Shown here: in pieces, positions 53,109 through 61,288 of the stretch
Numbering within the stretch: the stretch's first letter is position 1
How the letters are laid out: each line of letters begins with the position of its first letter
Origin: Candidatus Latescibacterota bacterium
Lineage (GTDB): Bacteria; Latescibacterota; UBA2968; UBA8231
Reading direction: 5' to 3'
Length of the DNA: 64,000 bases
NCBI GenBank assembly: GCA_022827835.1
Contig: JAJEIO010000029.1
Location: 186,001-250,000, forward strand
Program-made: the position numbers and the translations under genes
Notes under the pieces: generated by a model
Database searches by the model: none
Told to the model about the DNA's origin: nothing
The model's input: only the letters and a program-made list of their open reading frames with translations

Positions 53109-55924
53109 TGCGACGCGATCTAACAAGGTGGGCGGCGGTTTGCCTGCTGGTCGGACTAGTGCCGGCGGCTGCCCAGCCCGATTACGGCAATCGCTTGGGG
53201 ACCAACGAGGAGGACCGGGTTTCTTATTACGCCTCCGGCCCACTCATGCAGCAGGAAGCGTTTGTCCCCGCGTTGAAGCGCTGGTACATGCCGCAGGAAA
53301 TCGTCTCCGAATACCGTTGGCAGTGGGAGTACACCAATTACGCGCGGGATCCCTATCGGCGCTACTTTTCTCCCGGGCAGGAAGGCGACTATTTCTACGA
53401 CCTGTACGGGCGCTATTTGACCAAGGGTTGGCTGGTGTACGACTGGCGGCAGCGACAGCCGACCAGTTCTGGGGGCTCGGGACTGCTCAAACCGTCTGGG
53501 CGCTACGACTCGTGGTTCAGCAACCTGCTCATTGCCACCGATACCAAGGGCCAGCACTATTTGGGGGTGACCATTGGCGACCTGATCAACACCACGCTAA
53601 CGCCAATGACGTTCCGCAAAACGAGGTTCAACGGGGTGCAATTTGACTATGCTGCCGACCGCTTGGCCGCTACCGTGCTGATGTCGCGGATTAGTCTGCC
53701 GGTGCATCAGATCGCCCCGGGCGTGCGGGTTCCCATCGTCACCGAGAATTTTACTAACCTGCTCGGCCTCCGGGGCGAGTGGAAGGTCCTCGACGCCGTG
53801 CGCTTGGGCGCGACCTTTGTCAACGCCCACAACGACCGCTCGCAATCCGACCGCGGCGGCAACCCTTTCAAGGGCAAGCTGACTAACGGCCAACTGGAAA
53901 ATCGCATCAACTGGATCATCGTCCGCATAACAGACGACTCGCCCGAGGACGGCGTGGGCGGCCCTACGGTTTTCGACCAAGATATTGAAGTGCATACCCA
54001 AATCGGCGGTCGCGACACCGTGCTGGTCGGCAGTCAGCTTGGCTTTTTGCCGCAGGTGGAGGGTGGCACCACGCGCAATGGCTTTCCCGTTGCCGAAGGA
54101 GTTGGCAGCGAGGGCGAGATTACCTATCGGTACAATTTCTCTTCGGAAGACTCGGCGGTGATGGCGCTGGAAGACATTATCGACGATGCCGACTTGGTCA
54201 ACAACATCACCGCAGTGAAATTCCGCTTCTTGCTCAACAACGACTACCGGATCGATGTCACCTCGGATGTCCAAACCGACAATGAACCTTTGGGGGCTCA
54301 ATCCAAGTTTTTAAACGTGGTGCGAGCGGACGGCAATGTCCAAGACAACTCCAATCAGCGGTGGGTTGTCTTCGACTACGGCCTGCCGACGGCGACCCAG
54401 GTCTTCGGCTTTAGCTTCGAGGTCAGCGATTGGGCGGGCTTTCGGATGTACGGCGAGTACAATGTCAACCACCAGTTCCGACAGTACCCCAATATCGCGC
54501 GGCAAACGCACCACAGCGCGTCCGGCGTATTGGGGGATGAGTCGGCCACGGGTTGGATGGTCAACGTCGCCAGAGAATTTTATCCCTTCTTCCTGTTCGG
54601 CGAGGCGTTCAGCATGGACGCCGAGTACAACACCACGTCGTTCCTCGTCGATCAGGGAGGGCGGATCAATTACAGCGACGACGAAGAGGCGCGGTCGGAA
54701 TTTCTCTACGACTTGGTAGATGACAACGACGACAATGACATCCGCCTCGACCAGCGGCGCGACAAGGAGGGGTTGGCCGACGGAGCGGTGTTCCCTGGTC
54801 TCGACGAAAACAACGACTTTATTTCTGATTTCAACCAGAACAACACGCCAGTGCGTCCCAATTTCATGCCGGACTACGAGGAGCAGTTTCTGCGCCACTA
54901 CGTCGATCGGCCGGAATTCGTCTTCGCCATCGACTTGAACAACAATGGTTGGGGCGAGCGCTTTGAAAACGACGACGAGCCGGATTATCCCTATAAGCGC
55001 GATCGGCGCGGGTACAACGCCTACTTAGGGGCGTGGCTGACGCCGGAGTTGAAGTGGATGGCGGGGCAAGAGCAAGTGCAGCGCTTATCGACCGGCGCAA
55101 AGAATCTGACTCGCTACGCTCTGTTGGCCTACGAGCGCAATTTTCCAACGGTGGGAAATGTTGCTTTTTACAACATGTTCAAGCTGGTGCAGGACGATAT
55201 TGCCGACGATGTGGTCCAGTGGGTGACAGCGCGGCCCGAGCTAGGCCGGCCGCTGGATTCGCCGGGGTCGATGCAGCCGGTCATGGATCCGCTGGCAATG
55301 CGCGACGCCGTCGTCAATCGGCTGTGGGCTGGTTTCACCGGCAAGACCTACAAGGGCATCAATAGCGAGGGCAAGTTTATCCACGAGTTCATTCGGCAGC
55401 GCGACGCCAATGCCCGCGACCGCGCCGGCCGCAAGATCGCCCGCAACACGCGACGGTTGGGGCTGATCAACCGCATAGATTACCAGTTCTCGCTGGGCCG
55501 GTTGACGGTACAACCGCGTTTCAAGCACGAACTCTTCATGGACGACACGCCCTACAATATCGACCGCCTAACCACCGCCTCGACGGCCGACCGCCAAGAT
55601 TGGAGCGGGATTTCTTCGCTCTTGCTGCGGCGTTCCTTTTTGAATCACGTGTCGCTGCAGTTGGGCGTCGAGCACCTGATCTTCCGCGATTTTATCCAAG
55701 ATGAGACGGCCGGTGCTGGCTTGCGCGTCGGCGATACGACCGGGGATTTCAATGAAACTTCGCTCGCCGTGCAGTTTTCCATCGACAAGCCGTATCTGGG
55801 CTATACCCTGCAAACCCTGATGGGGATCAGGGTGAGCAGACGCTATCTGGAGCGCTTTGAACAGCCGAGCGCTCGGGAGACGGGTGCCCTCTCCTTCGTG
55901 ACGGTATATGGCAGCATCCGCTAG
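53105..55924 (+). CDS. Putative outer-membrane beta-barrel protein, second of a tandem paralogous pair
   Basis: 939-residue paralogue of the preceding protein. Signal peptide RWAAVCLLVGLVPAAAQ. Shared landmarks: RWYMPQEIVSEYRWQWEYTNY, QRWVVFDYGLPTATQVFGFSF, FPGLDENNDFISDFNQNN and AIDLNNNGWGERFENDDEPD, then PYKRDRRGYNAYLGAWLTPE. The C-terminal strands finish in SFVTVYGSIR. The ATGATG start overlaps the preceding stop by four bases, so the pair is translationally coupled. The repeated acidic Asn/Asp segments could bind calcium. Function not known; the parvulin lipoprotein that follows may help fold it. Confidence 0.7.
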   Translation: MMRRDLTRWAAVCLLVGLVPAAAQPDYGNRLGTNEEDRVSYYASGPLMQQEAFVPALKRWYMPQEIVSEYRWQWEYTNYARDPYRRYFSPGQEGDYFYDLYGRYLTKGWLVYDWRQRQPTSSGGSGLLKPSGRYDSWFSNLLIATDTKGQHYLGVTIGDLINTTLTPMTFRKTRFNGVQFDYAADRLAATVLMSRISLPVHQIAPGVRVPIVTENFTNLLGLRGEWKVLDAVRLGATFVNAHNDRSQSDRGGNPFKGKLTNGQLENRINWIIVRITDDSPEDGVGGPTVFDQDIEVHTQIGGRDTVLVGSQLGFLPQVEGGTTRNGFPVAEGVGSEGEITYRYNFSSEDSAVMALEDIIDDADLVNNITAVKFRFLLNNDYRIDVTSDVQTDNEPLGAQSKFLNVVRADGNVQDNSNQRWVVFDYGLPTATQVFGFSFEVSDWAGFRMYGEYNVNHQFRQYPNIARQTHHSASGVLGDESATGWMVNVAREFYPFFLFGEAFSMDAEYNTTSFLVDQGGRINYSDDEEARSEFLYDLVDDNDDNDIRLDQRRDKEGLADGAVFPGLDENNDFISDFNQNNTPVRPNFMPDYEEQFLRHYVDRPEFVFAIDLNNNGWGERFENDDEPDYPYKRDRRGYNAYLGAWLTPELKWMAGQEQVQRLSTGAKNLTRYALLAYERNFPTVGNVAFYNMFKLVQDDIADDVVQWVTARPELGRPLDSPGSMQPVMDPLAMRDAVVNRLWAGFTGKTYKGINSEGKFIHEFIRQRDANARDRAGRKIARNTRRLGLINRIDYQFSLGRLTVQPRFKHELFMDDTPYNIDRLTTASTADRQDWSGISSLLLRRSFLNHVSLQLGVEHLIFRDFIQDETAGAGLRVGDTTGDFNETSLAVQFSIDKPYLGYTLQTLMGIRVSRRYLERFEQPSARETGALSFVTVYGSIR

Positions 55925-55985
55925 TGCCTGCTGGCCGTCGGGTTTGATCCATTTCACCTCAAAAAATTGTGAGTTTACTAAGTCT

Positions 55986-57692
55986 ATGAAAGCGTACCTG
56001 TCCTTGGTTTGCAGTGGGATTGTCCTAGCATTTATGGGTTGTGCAAAAGATGCCGAGGAATTAGAAGACCCAGTTTTGGCCGAAGTGGGGGATCGTCGGA
56101 TAACAGCCTCTCAATTGATCGACTTTGAACAGCGCTTGCCTGAGCAGCTAAAGACGAAAAAGTCCGGCTTAGACGGCTACCGCGACTACCTACAGACGAT
56201 TATCGACAAGGAGATTTTCCTGCAAGAAGCGATCAAAAGGGGACTCGACGAGGCACCGGAAGTGGCGCAGAAGCTACAGCGGGAAAAAGCCGAACGGGTG
56301 TTGAGCCTGTTGTTCGAGCGCGAATTCCTCGCCAAGGTCCACGTCGAAGAGCAGGAGTTGCGGGCGGCTTACGAAGCCGCGGACAAGGAGCGCGAGGTCA
56401 AGCTGCGTTTGATCATCGTCGATACGCAAGCAGAAGCCGAGGAGATCGGGCAAAGCCTTGCCGATGGCCGGGATTTCGCCGAACTGGCGCACAGCCGATC
56501 GCAGCACAAATCGACGGCACCGCAAGGTGGGGAACTGGACGGCTACCTGACCCCCAAGCGCATCCCGATCTACCTGCAAGAATACATAAACGCGCTTGCG
56601 GTCGGCGAGTACTCCGAACCGATTCGCCTGCCCAATGGCCAGTTCGGGATCTATCAAGTCATGCACGCCCGGCCCGTGAGTTTTGCCACGGCGAGCAACG
56701 AGCTGGAGGCCAAGCTGCGAGAGGAAAAGACGACCGAACTGATAGAGACATTCTTGGCGCAACTGCGGGACGATATTGACTTGCAGGCCAACGCCGAGAC
56801 CTTGCAGCAGCTACAGCAGTGGGTTGCGGCTGAACGTAGGGATTACACCGGGGTAGAGCGCGCAGCGGTGCTCTTTCAATTTCGCGACGGTAGTATTACG
56901 GTGGAGGACTTTTGGGATTATGCGGAAGAGTTGAAGATGGGCTTTTCAGGCGACATTGATGAGTCTGTGCGCTGGTTCGCCGAGGACGTACTGTTGCCCC
57001 GCACCTTGTTTCTGCACGTGGCTTATGAAAGGGGGATTGACCGCGAAGAGCAGATCGTGGGCTGGTATGAGCGCCGCAAAGACGCGCTGTTGCTGTTGGC
57101 ACTTAGGCAGACGGCGGTCAAGAACCAGATCGAGATCAAGCCGGAAGCGGTCAGGAAACTATACGACGAGCGGCCCGAGTTGTTCACTGCACCGGAGGAG
57201 GTCACGCTGCAGGAGATCATGGTGCAAACTCGGGAAGAGGCCGTGGAGATCAAAGAGCGAATCGAGGCGGGTGAGGATATGGGGGCGCTCGCCGACGAAT
57301 ACACCTTGCGGGCGGCGGGCAAGGGCGCGCAGGGCACATTTCACATCCACGCCTTTGAACAAGCCTTTTATCCAGAATTGATCGATGCTGTGCGCAGCGC
57401 CGAGGTAGGCAAGTTGTACGGCCCGCTAGTGGTGACGACACAGGCCGCCCAAGTGGTCGGCCTGGAGGCCATGCCTCGGGGCGGCGAATACTATTCGGTG
57501 TTTAAGGTGCTGAAGTCGAATTTCGGCAGCGCCCCCGAGCCTTTCGACACTGCGGAGAAGCGGGCGCGGGCGCTGTTGAAACGCGCCGAGGAGAGCCGTT
57601 TGGCGGATGCGTTTTTGATGGGGCTGCGGCGGGACTACGAAGATGGGGTTGTCGTTTACGAGGGCCGCCTCAAGACATTATTGCCCCAATAG
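55986..57692 (+). CDS. Lipoprotein parvulin-type peptidyl-prolyl isomerase (SurA/PrsA-like)
   Basis: 568-residue exported foldase. The signal ends in a lipobox-like LAFMGCAKD, so it is probably lipid-anchored. A SurA-N-like helical region (about 30-130) precedes two parvulin-like domains. The first (about 140-235) has GRDFAELAHSRSQHKSTAPQGGELDGY. The second (about 395-505) has EVTLQEIMVQTREEAVEIKERIEAGEDMG, split as EVTLQEIMVQTREEAVEI and KERIEAGEDMG. A C-terminal helix is rich in Arg and Leu. ATG 55986. It follows the barrel pair by 61 bases and is the last gene of that cluster, consistent with a role in outer-membrane protein assembly. Confidence 0.83.
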   Translation: MKAYLSLVCSGIVLAFMGCAKDAEELEDPVLAEVGDRRITASQLIDFEQRLPEQLKTKKSGLDGYRDYLQTIIDKEIFLQEAIKRGLDEAPEVAQKLQREKAERVLSLLFEREFLAKVHVEEQELRAAYEAADKEREVKLRLIIVDTQAEAEEIGQSLADGRDFAELAHSRSQHKSTAPQGGELDGYLTPKRIPIYLQEYINALAVGEYSEPIRLPNGQFGIYQVMHARPVSFATASNELEAKLREEKTTELIETFLAQLRDDIDLQANAETLQQLQQWVAAERRDYTGVERAAVLFQFRDGSITVEDFWDYAEELKMGFSGDIDESVRWFAEDVLLPRTLFLHVAYERGIDREEQIVGWYERRKDALLLLALRQTAVKNQIEIKPEAVRKLYDERPELFTAPEEVTLQEIMVQTREEAVEIKERIEAGEDMGALADEYTLRAAGKGAQGTFHIHAFEQAFYPELIDAVRSAEVGKLYGPLVVTTQAAQVVGLEAMPRGGEYYSVFKVLKSNFGSAPEPFDTAEKRARALLKRAEESRLADAFLMGLRRDYEDGVVVYEGRLKTLLPQ

Positions 57693-57732
57693 CCGGAGCT
57701 ATGTACGTTAGTAGAATCAAAGGAGAATTGCT

Positions 57733-58266
57733 ATGACAGATAATATATCTTTCGACGATTTCGTAAACCAACAGATAGCCAAGGAAGAACCATCAATCGA
57801 CTGGATCCAAGTACGCGATGACTGGAAAAAGCATCTCGATGAATTCTACCAGCTAGCCAAAGGATTTTTGCAGAAATACATTGATCAAGACAAGGTCCAT
57901 ATTACGTGGACCACGAAGCAGATCAATGAGGAATACATCGGTAGTTATGATGTAAAATCTCTTGAGGTCCAGATTGGTACCATCAAAGTTCGCTTCGATC
58001 CCATCGGTAGACTAGTTCTTGGTGTCAAAGGGCGTGTGGACATGCGCGGGCCCCATGGTACGGTCAAGTTTGTTCTTGTCCCGAAAAGAGATTCTTCCCC
58101 TACGGTCCTCGTCATCCAAGAGGCATCTAGCGAAGTAAAGGATGAACCGAAACCTGTTATCGAGAAGTTGGCTTGGAAAATACTTACGCCGCCTCCGAAC
58201 ATCAAATACATCGAACTTGAAGAGGAGTCCTTTCTTTCCGCAATAATGGAAGTTGCGAATGCCTAG
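57733..58266 (+). CDS. Hypothetical protein, first gene of an AT-rich island
   Basis: 177-residue soluble protein with no signal peptide or membrane helix. Features include an N-terminal helical region (DWIQVRDDWKKHLDEFYQLA) and a beta-rich core (EVQIGTIKVRFDPIGRLVLG, GTVKFVLVPKRD). It ends in a helix. I do not recognise a family. Ribosome-binding site AAAGGAGAA at 57719-57727. Base composition is clearly lower in GC than the preceding cluster (22 of 60 bases G/C at 57721-57780 against 32 of 60 at 55741-55800). Its end overlaps the HEPN-like gene by eight bases, suggesting the two products act together. Confidence 0.65.
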   Translation: MTDNISFDDFVNQQIAKEEPSIDWIQVRDDWKKHLDEFYQLAKGFLQKYIDQDKVHITWTTKQINEEYIGSYDVKSLEVQIGTIKVRFDPIGRLVLGVKGRVDMRGPHGTVKFVLVPKRDSSPTVLVIQEASSEVKDEPKPVIEKLAWKILTPPPNIKYIELEEESFLSAIMEVANA

Positions 58267-58795
58267 AGCTCGGAGAGTCACGTTTTCTGGAGAACATCTC
58301 CCACTCGTTCAGATTGCCCAATATTATAGCGACATCGAAGCATCCGTAAGGAGCTACTTTTCTTTTGACAACCTCCGTTCAGATGATCGTTTCATCGGTT
58401 ATACACCACTGGAAATAGAACGCGAAATGTACTCCGTTCTTGCAGAACATGGACAGAGTACATCCATGAGTATCTTAGCCTCTTTAGAGGCAGCTTTCCG
58501 TATGGACTTTTTGCAGCGTTGCTATAAAAGACAAAAAGACCCTCTATCAAGGTCCTTTAGAACATTATATCAGCAGAAGGGGCGACATGTGCCGCTAGGG
58601 GATATTTTTTTGCAGTGGACATCGTATTCGACTGTTCCCCAATCTATCATTTCAGACTTAGAGCAAGCCTTCAGATATAGACATTGGCTTGCACATGGCC
58701 GGTACTGGACACAAAAAATCGGCCGAGAGTATGACTATGACGATATCTATGCGCTTGCTGAGTCGATATATAACTCATTTCCGTTTGAAGAATGA
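58259..58795 (+). CDS. HEPN-domain-like protein (candidate RNase)
   Basis: 178-residue helical protein. Near the C-terminus is FRYRHWLAHGRYW, containing RHWLAH, an R-x4-H arrangement like the active-site signature of HEPN RNases. The preceding helix has VPQSIISDLEQAF and the upstream part carries a Tyr/Phe-rich helical bundle with an LASLEAAFRMDFLQR segment, as in RiboL-PSP/HEPN families. The 5' end overlaps the previous gene by eight bases; ATG 58259 is favoured over TTG 58253. HEPN proteins occur in toxin-antitoxin and defence systems. The classic MNT partner is not seen; two dynamin-like GTPases follow. Confidence 0.6.
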   Translation: MPRARRVTFSGEHLPLVQIAQYYSDIEASVRSYFSFDNLRSDDRFIGYTPLEIEREMYSVLAEHGQSTSMSILASLEAAFRMDFLQRCYKRQKDPLSRSFRTLYQQKGRHVPLGDIFLQWTSYSTVPQSIISDLEQAFRYRHWLAHGRYWTQKIGREYDYDDIYALAESIYNSFPFEE

Positions 58796-58854
58796 CCGGT
58801 AGTGCCTAGAAGCGGTCCCAAAACTAGCGTCGGGCCGCATCAAGGGTCGTTCAA

Positions 58855-59040
58855 GTGCCTTCGCGTGGAGCGTTTTTCATAGGGCGAGAGACTCTTGATC
58901 CAACGCTTTTCTTTTTACAAGGAACTGAATCCGGAGTTTTGGGATCACTTCTAGATGCCTTAAAGTCCTATCAAGTATCGGCCATCAATCTGTCCCCAGA
59001 AGAATTGGCAAAGGAATTCTCCCATGCTAAGAACATGTAG
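58855..59040 (+). CDS. Possible small protein or gene remnant between the HEPN and GTPase genes
   Basis: A 61-codon frame from GTG 58855, with sequence GAFFIGRETLDPTLFFLQG followed by LGSLLDALKSYQVSAINLSP. It looks protein-like but has no clear ribosome-binding site. It fills most of the 318-base gap between the HEPN-like gene and the first GTPase gene. It could be a short partner protein, a relic of a degraded gene or chance. Apart from this frame and the AGAGGA before the GTPase ATG, I see nothing else in the gap. Confidence 0.3.
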   Translation: MPSRGAFFIGRETLDPTLFFLQGTESGVLGSLLDALKSYQVSAINLSPEELAKEFSHAKNM

Positions 59041-59113
59041 TGTCGATACATCTCCACTCTTTACTTTTACCGAATAGACCGGCTGACACTTACTCAAGGC
59101 GAGAGGATTTTTC

Positions 59114-61288
59114 ATGCCTAACATAGAAGCCCTTTTGAGAGAAGAGACCAGTAAGATCGTCCGAAAAGAAGTGCAAGACCAAATGCGCGAACTCAAGAAA
59201 ACAGTGAGCGAACAGAGCGCTGCACTCGCTCGCTTGGAAAAGAAAGTCGGTCTAGCAAAGACAAAGGCAAAAATCGCTACCCACTTGACCGCCGTCCCTG
59301 CCGGGCAGGGTGATGGCGACCGTGCGTTCGTCGCATCGGTCATTAAGGACTCTCTGAAGCATATGACGCGAGCTGTCCGGGTCATCAAGGATACACGGAC
59401 GAGTGGGGGAAAGCCCCACGCCTTGAAGGGGGATGCTCCCGATAAGGTACAGGGAATTCTCGACAAGGTGGCGAATGCCGTCCAAGCCCAAAGCTCCCTT
59501 CTCAGGCAAGAGCTCGACCACTACCAGAACGGGCTGGAGTGGGACAAGTTGTGCGTGGTGATGTATGGACCCACTAATTCGGGTAAGAGCACCATCATCG
59601 AGGCCCTTTCGTGCGGTGATGGACAGACCATTGGGACGGGGGAAAAGGACTACACACTAAAATCCAGAGAGATCCAATTCGGACCACTTTTGCTGGTGGA
59701 TACTCCGGGAATTGAGGGAGGCGAGGGAAAGTTGCGCCTTGGCACTCAGGCTGCCGTTCGCAAAGCGCATGTTGTCCTTGTCGTCACGGGAACGAGCAAG
59801 GGACCCGAGAAAGGCGTTCTGGACAAAGTTGCCGAAGATGCCCAGCGCACCGGGGAGATCTTGTCGATCCTCAACGTGCGGGGTCGTCCCACGGCCTACA
59901 AAAGCCGGACTAGCTTGGACACACGGAATACGCCCAAGGTAGAGGAGAGTATCCGGCTAGCGATGGCGCAAGTTTTTGCTGATCGGTACACCACGCACCT
60001 GAACCTCAACGCTTACCTCGCGTTTGTCGCCACTCACAGGGCGTCCAGATTCCCCTCGGAGCAGCATCAACGTGATCGAGAGCTCACCGCCGAGATATTC
60101 GGCTCCTTTGACAATGCGACTACGGTTTCGGATATCGGCCAGTTAGTTTCCAAACTCGATGAACTGATGCGCGAGGCGCAACCGCGCATCCTTTGGGGCA
60201 ACGGCTTCAAGGCCATTACGGTGCTGGGAGACGTGAGTTCAAATTTCTCAAAGGCTGCCTCGTCGCTGGACGACGCGGCCAAACTCTGGAACAAGGCCAT
60301 TCGAGATGCCAAAGCTAAATCGAGCTTAGCCATCAAGCGCTCACGAGCTAGGGCCGGACAGACGATTTCGTCTCGGTTGTCTCGCCTGTCTAATGAATTG
60401 AAGGCTACCTTCCAAGACGGAGTAGACAGTGGTCTTTCGTCGAGCACGTTAAAACGTAAATTCCGAAATGCCATCAAGAGTGCCGAACCCGATCTGCGAG
60501 ACATCATCGACGAGGAACTCAACGCGCTCCGAGAGGATCTGAAAATTGAGATGAACCGACTTCACGAACGCATGAATATACGCCTCTTTGTCGCCGATTT
60601 CGATCTCCCGGATATGGATAAAATTCTCCGTGACACCTCCCTGTCTGTCGCGAGGGAAGTAGTTGACGTGATCCTGAGTGTCTTGGGCATAATACTCCTA
60701 GCTTTGACCAACACCATCGCCGCGATTGTCGCAGGGATCGTGGCAGCGCTGCGGAAGATTTGGGAATGGTTCGGTGGCGGCAAGCGCAAGCGAGAGCGAA
60801 AGGCGAGGACCGAGGCTGGTCGCTTAATCGACCGCGAGATGAATAAGGTTCGGAAAGAGTTGAAGGATAAGCTCGACGAAGGTTGGGACAAGCTAGATGC
60901 TCAAGTCTTGTTGCACATCAATAACGCGGAGCGACTGGTCTCGGCCTTCCAAGGTGCCTCCGACAGTCTGAAAGAAGAGGCCATCACTCTCGATATCGCC
61001 GCCACGCGGCTCGCCACCCGTTTCCTGCAGACTGACGACAGCATCCCGGAACGCGACTTGCTGATTCCGGTTCAGGGGGCCAAAGGTGATGGCATCGGTC
61101 TGCTTGTGCATGTGGGCAAACAGCCATGGGAGTTGCCACGGCTTTCAACACTTCCTAAGCTCCGTAGTTACCCCAATGCCAGTGCCGTTCGACGGGCAGG
61201 TAGCATGACGCGGGAGCAACGAGAGCGTGCCTACATAGTGGCCAAACGAATGAGGAATTCAGAGCGGAAGGGGAGAACTCATGGATAG
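59114..61288 (+). CDS. Dynamin-like large GTPase with internal membrane hairpin
   Basis: 724-residue protein. N-terminal coiled coil (about 10-55). The GTPase domain has G1 YGPTNSGKSTIIEAL (about 151-165), G3 LLLVDTPGIEGGEGK (about 192-206), and HVVLVVTGTSKGPEKG after. The usual NKxD (G4) motif is not evident, so nucleotide specificity is uncertain. A long helical region follows (about 370-510), then a hydrophobic segment VILSVLGIILLALTNTIAA plus IVAGIVAAL (about 518-550) with KRKRERKA just after it, like the paddle or membrane hairpin of bacterial dynamins. A second helical stalk continues to the C-terminus. Ribosome-binding site GAGAGGA at 59101-59107. It overlaps the next GTPase gene. Confidence 0.8.
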   Translation: MPNIEALLREETSKIVRKEVQDQMRELKKTVSEQSAALARLEKKVGLAKTKAKIATHLTAVPAGQGDGDRAFVASVIKDSLKHMTRAVRVIKDTRTSGGKPHALKGDAPDKVQGILDKVANAVQAQSSLLRQELDHYQNGLEWDKLCVVMYGPTNSGKSTIIEALSCGDGQTIGTGEKDYTLKSREIQFGPLLLVDTPGIEGGEGKLRLGTQAAVRKAHVVLVVTGTSKGPEKGVLDKVAEDAQRTGEILSILNVRGRPTAYKSRTSLDTRNTPKVEESIRLAMAQVFADRYTTHLNLNAYLAFVATHRASRFPSEQHQRDRELTAEIFGSFDNATTVSDIGQLVSKLDELMREAQPRILWGNGFKAITVLGDVSSNFSKAASSLDDAAKLWNKAIRDAKAKSSLAIKRSRARAGQTISSRLSRLSNELKATFQDGVDSGLSSSTLKRKFRNAIKSAEPDLRDIIDEELNALREDLKIEMNRLHERMNIRLFVADFDLPDMDKILRDTSLSVAREVVDVILSVLGIILLALTNTIAAIVAGIVAALRKIWEWFGGGKRKRERKARTEAGRLIDREMNKVRKELKDKLDEGWDKLDAQVLLHINNAERLVSAFQGASDSLKEEAITLDIAATRLATRFLQTDDSIPERDLLIPVQGAKGDGIGLLVHVGKQPWELPRLSTLPKLRSYPNASAVRRAGSMTREQRERAYIVAKRMRNSERKGRTHG

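Noticed and set aside
57733..58795. Classic HEPN-MNT toxin-antitoxin pair
   Set aside because: The 177-aa partner has no GSxxxGxxxxxSDxD-type nucleotidyltransferase motif.
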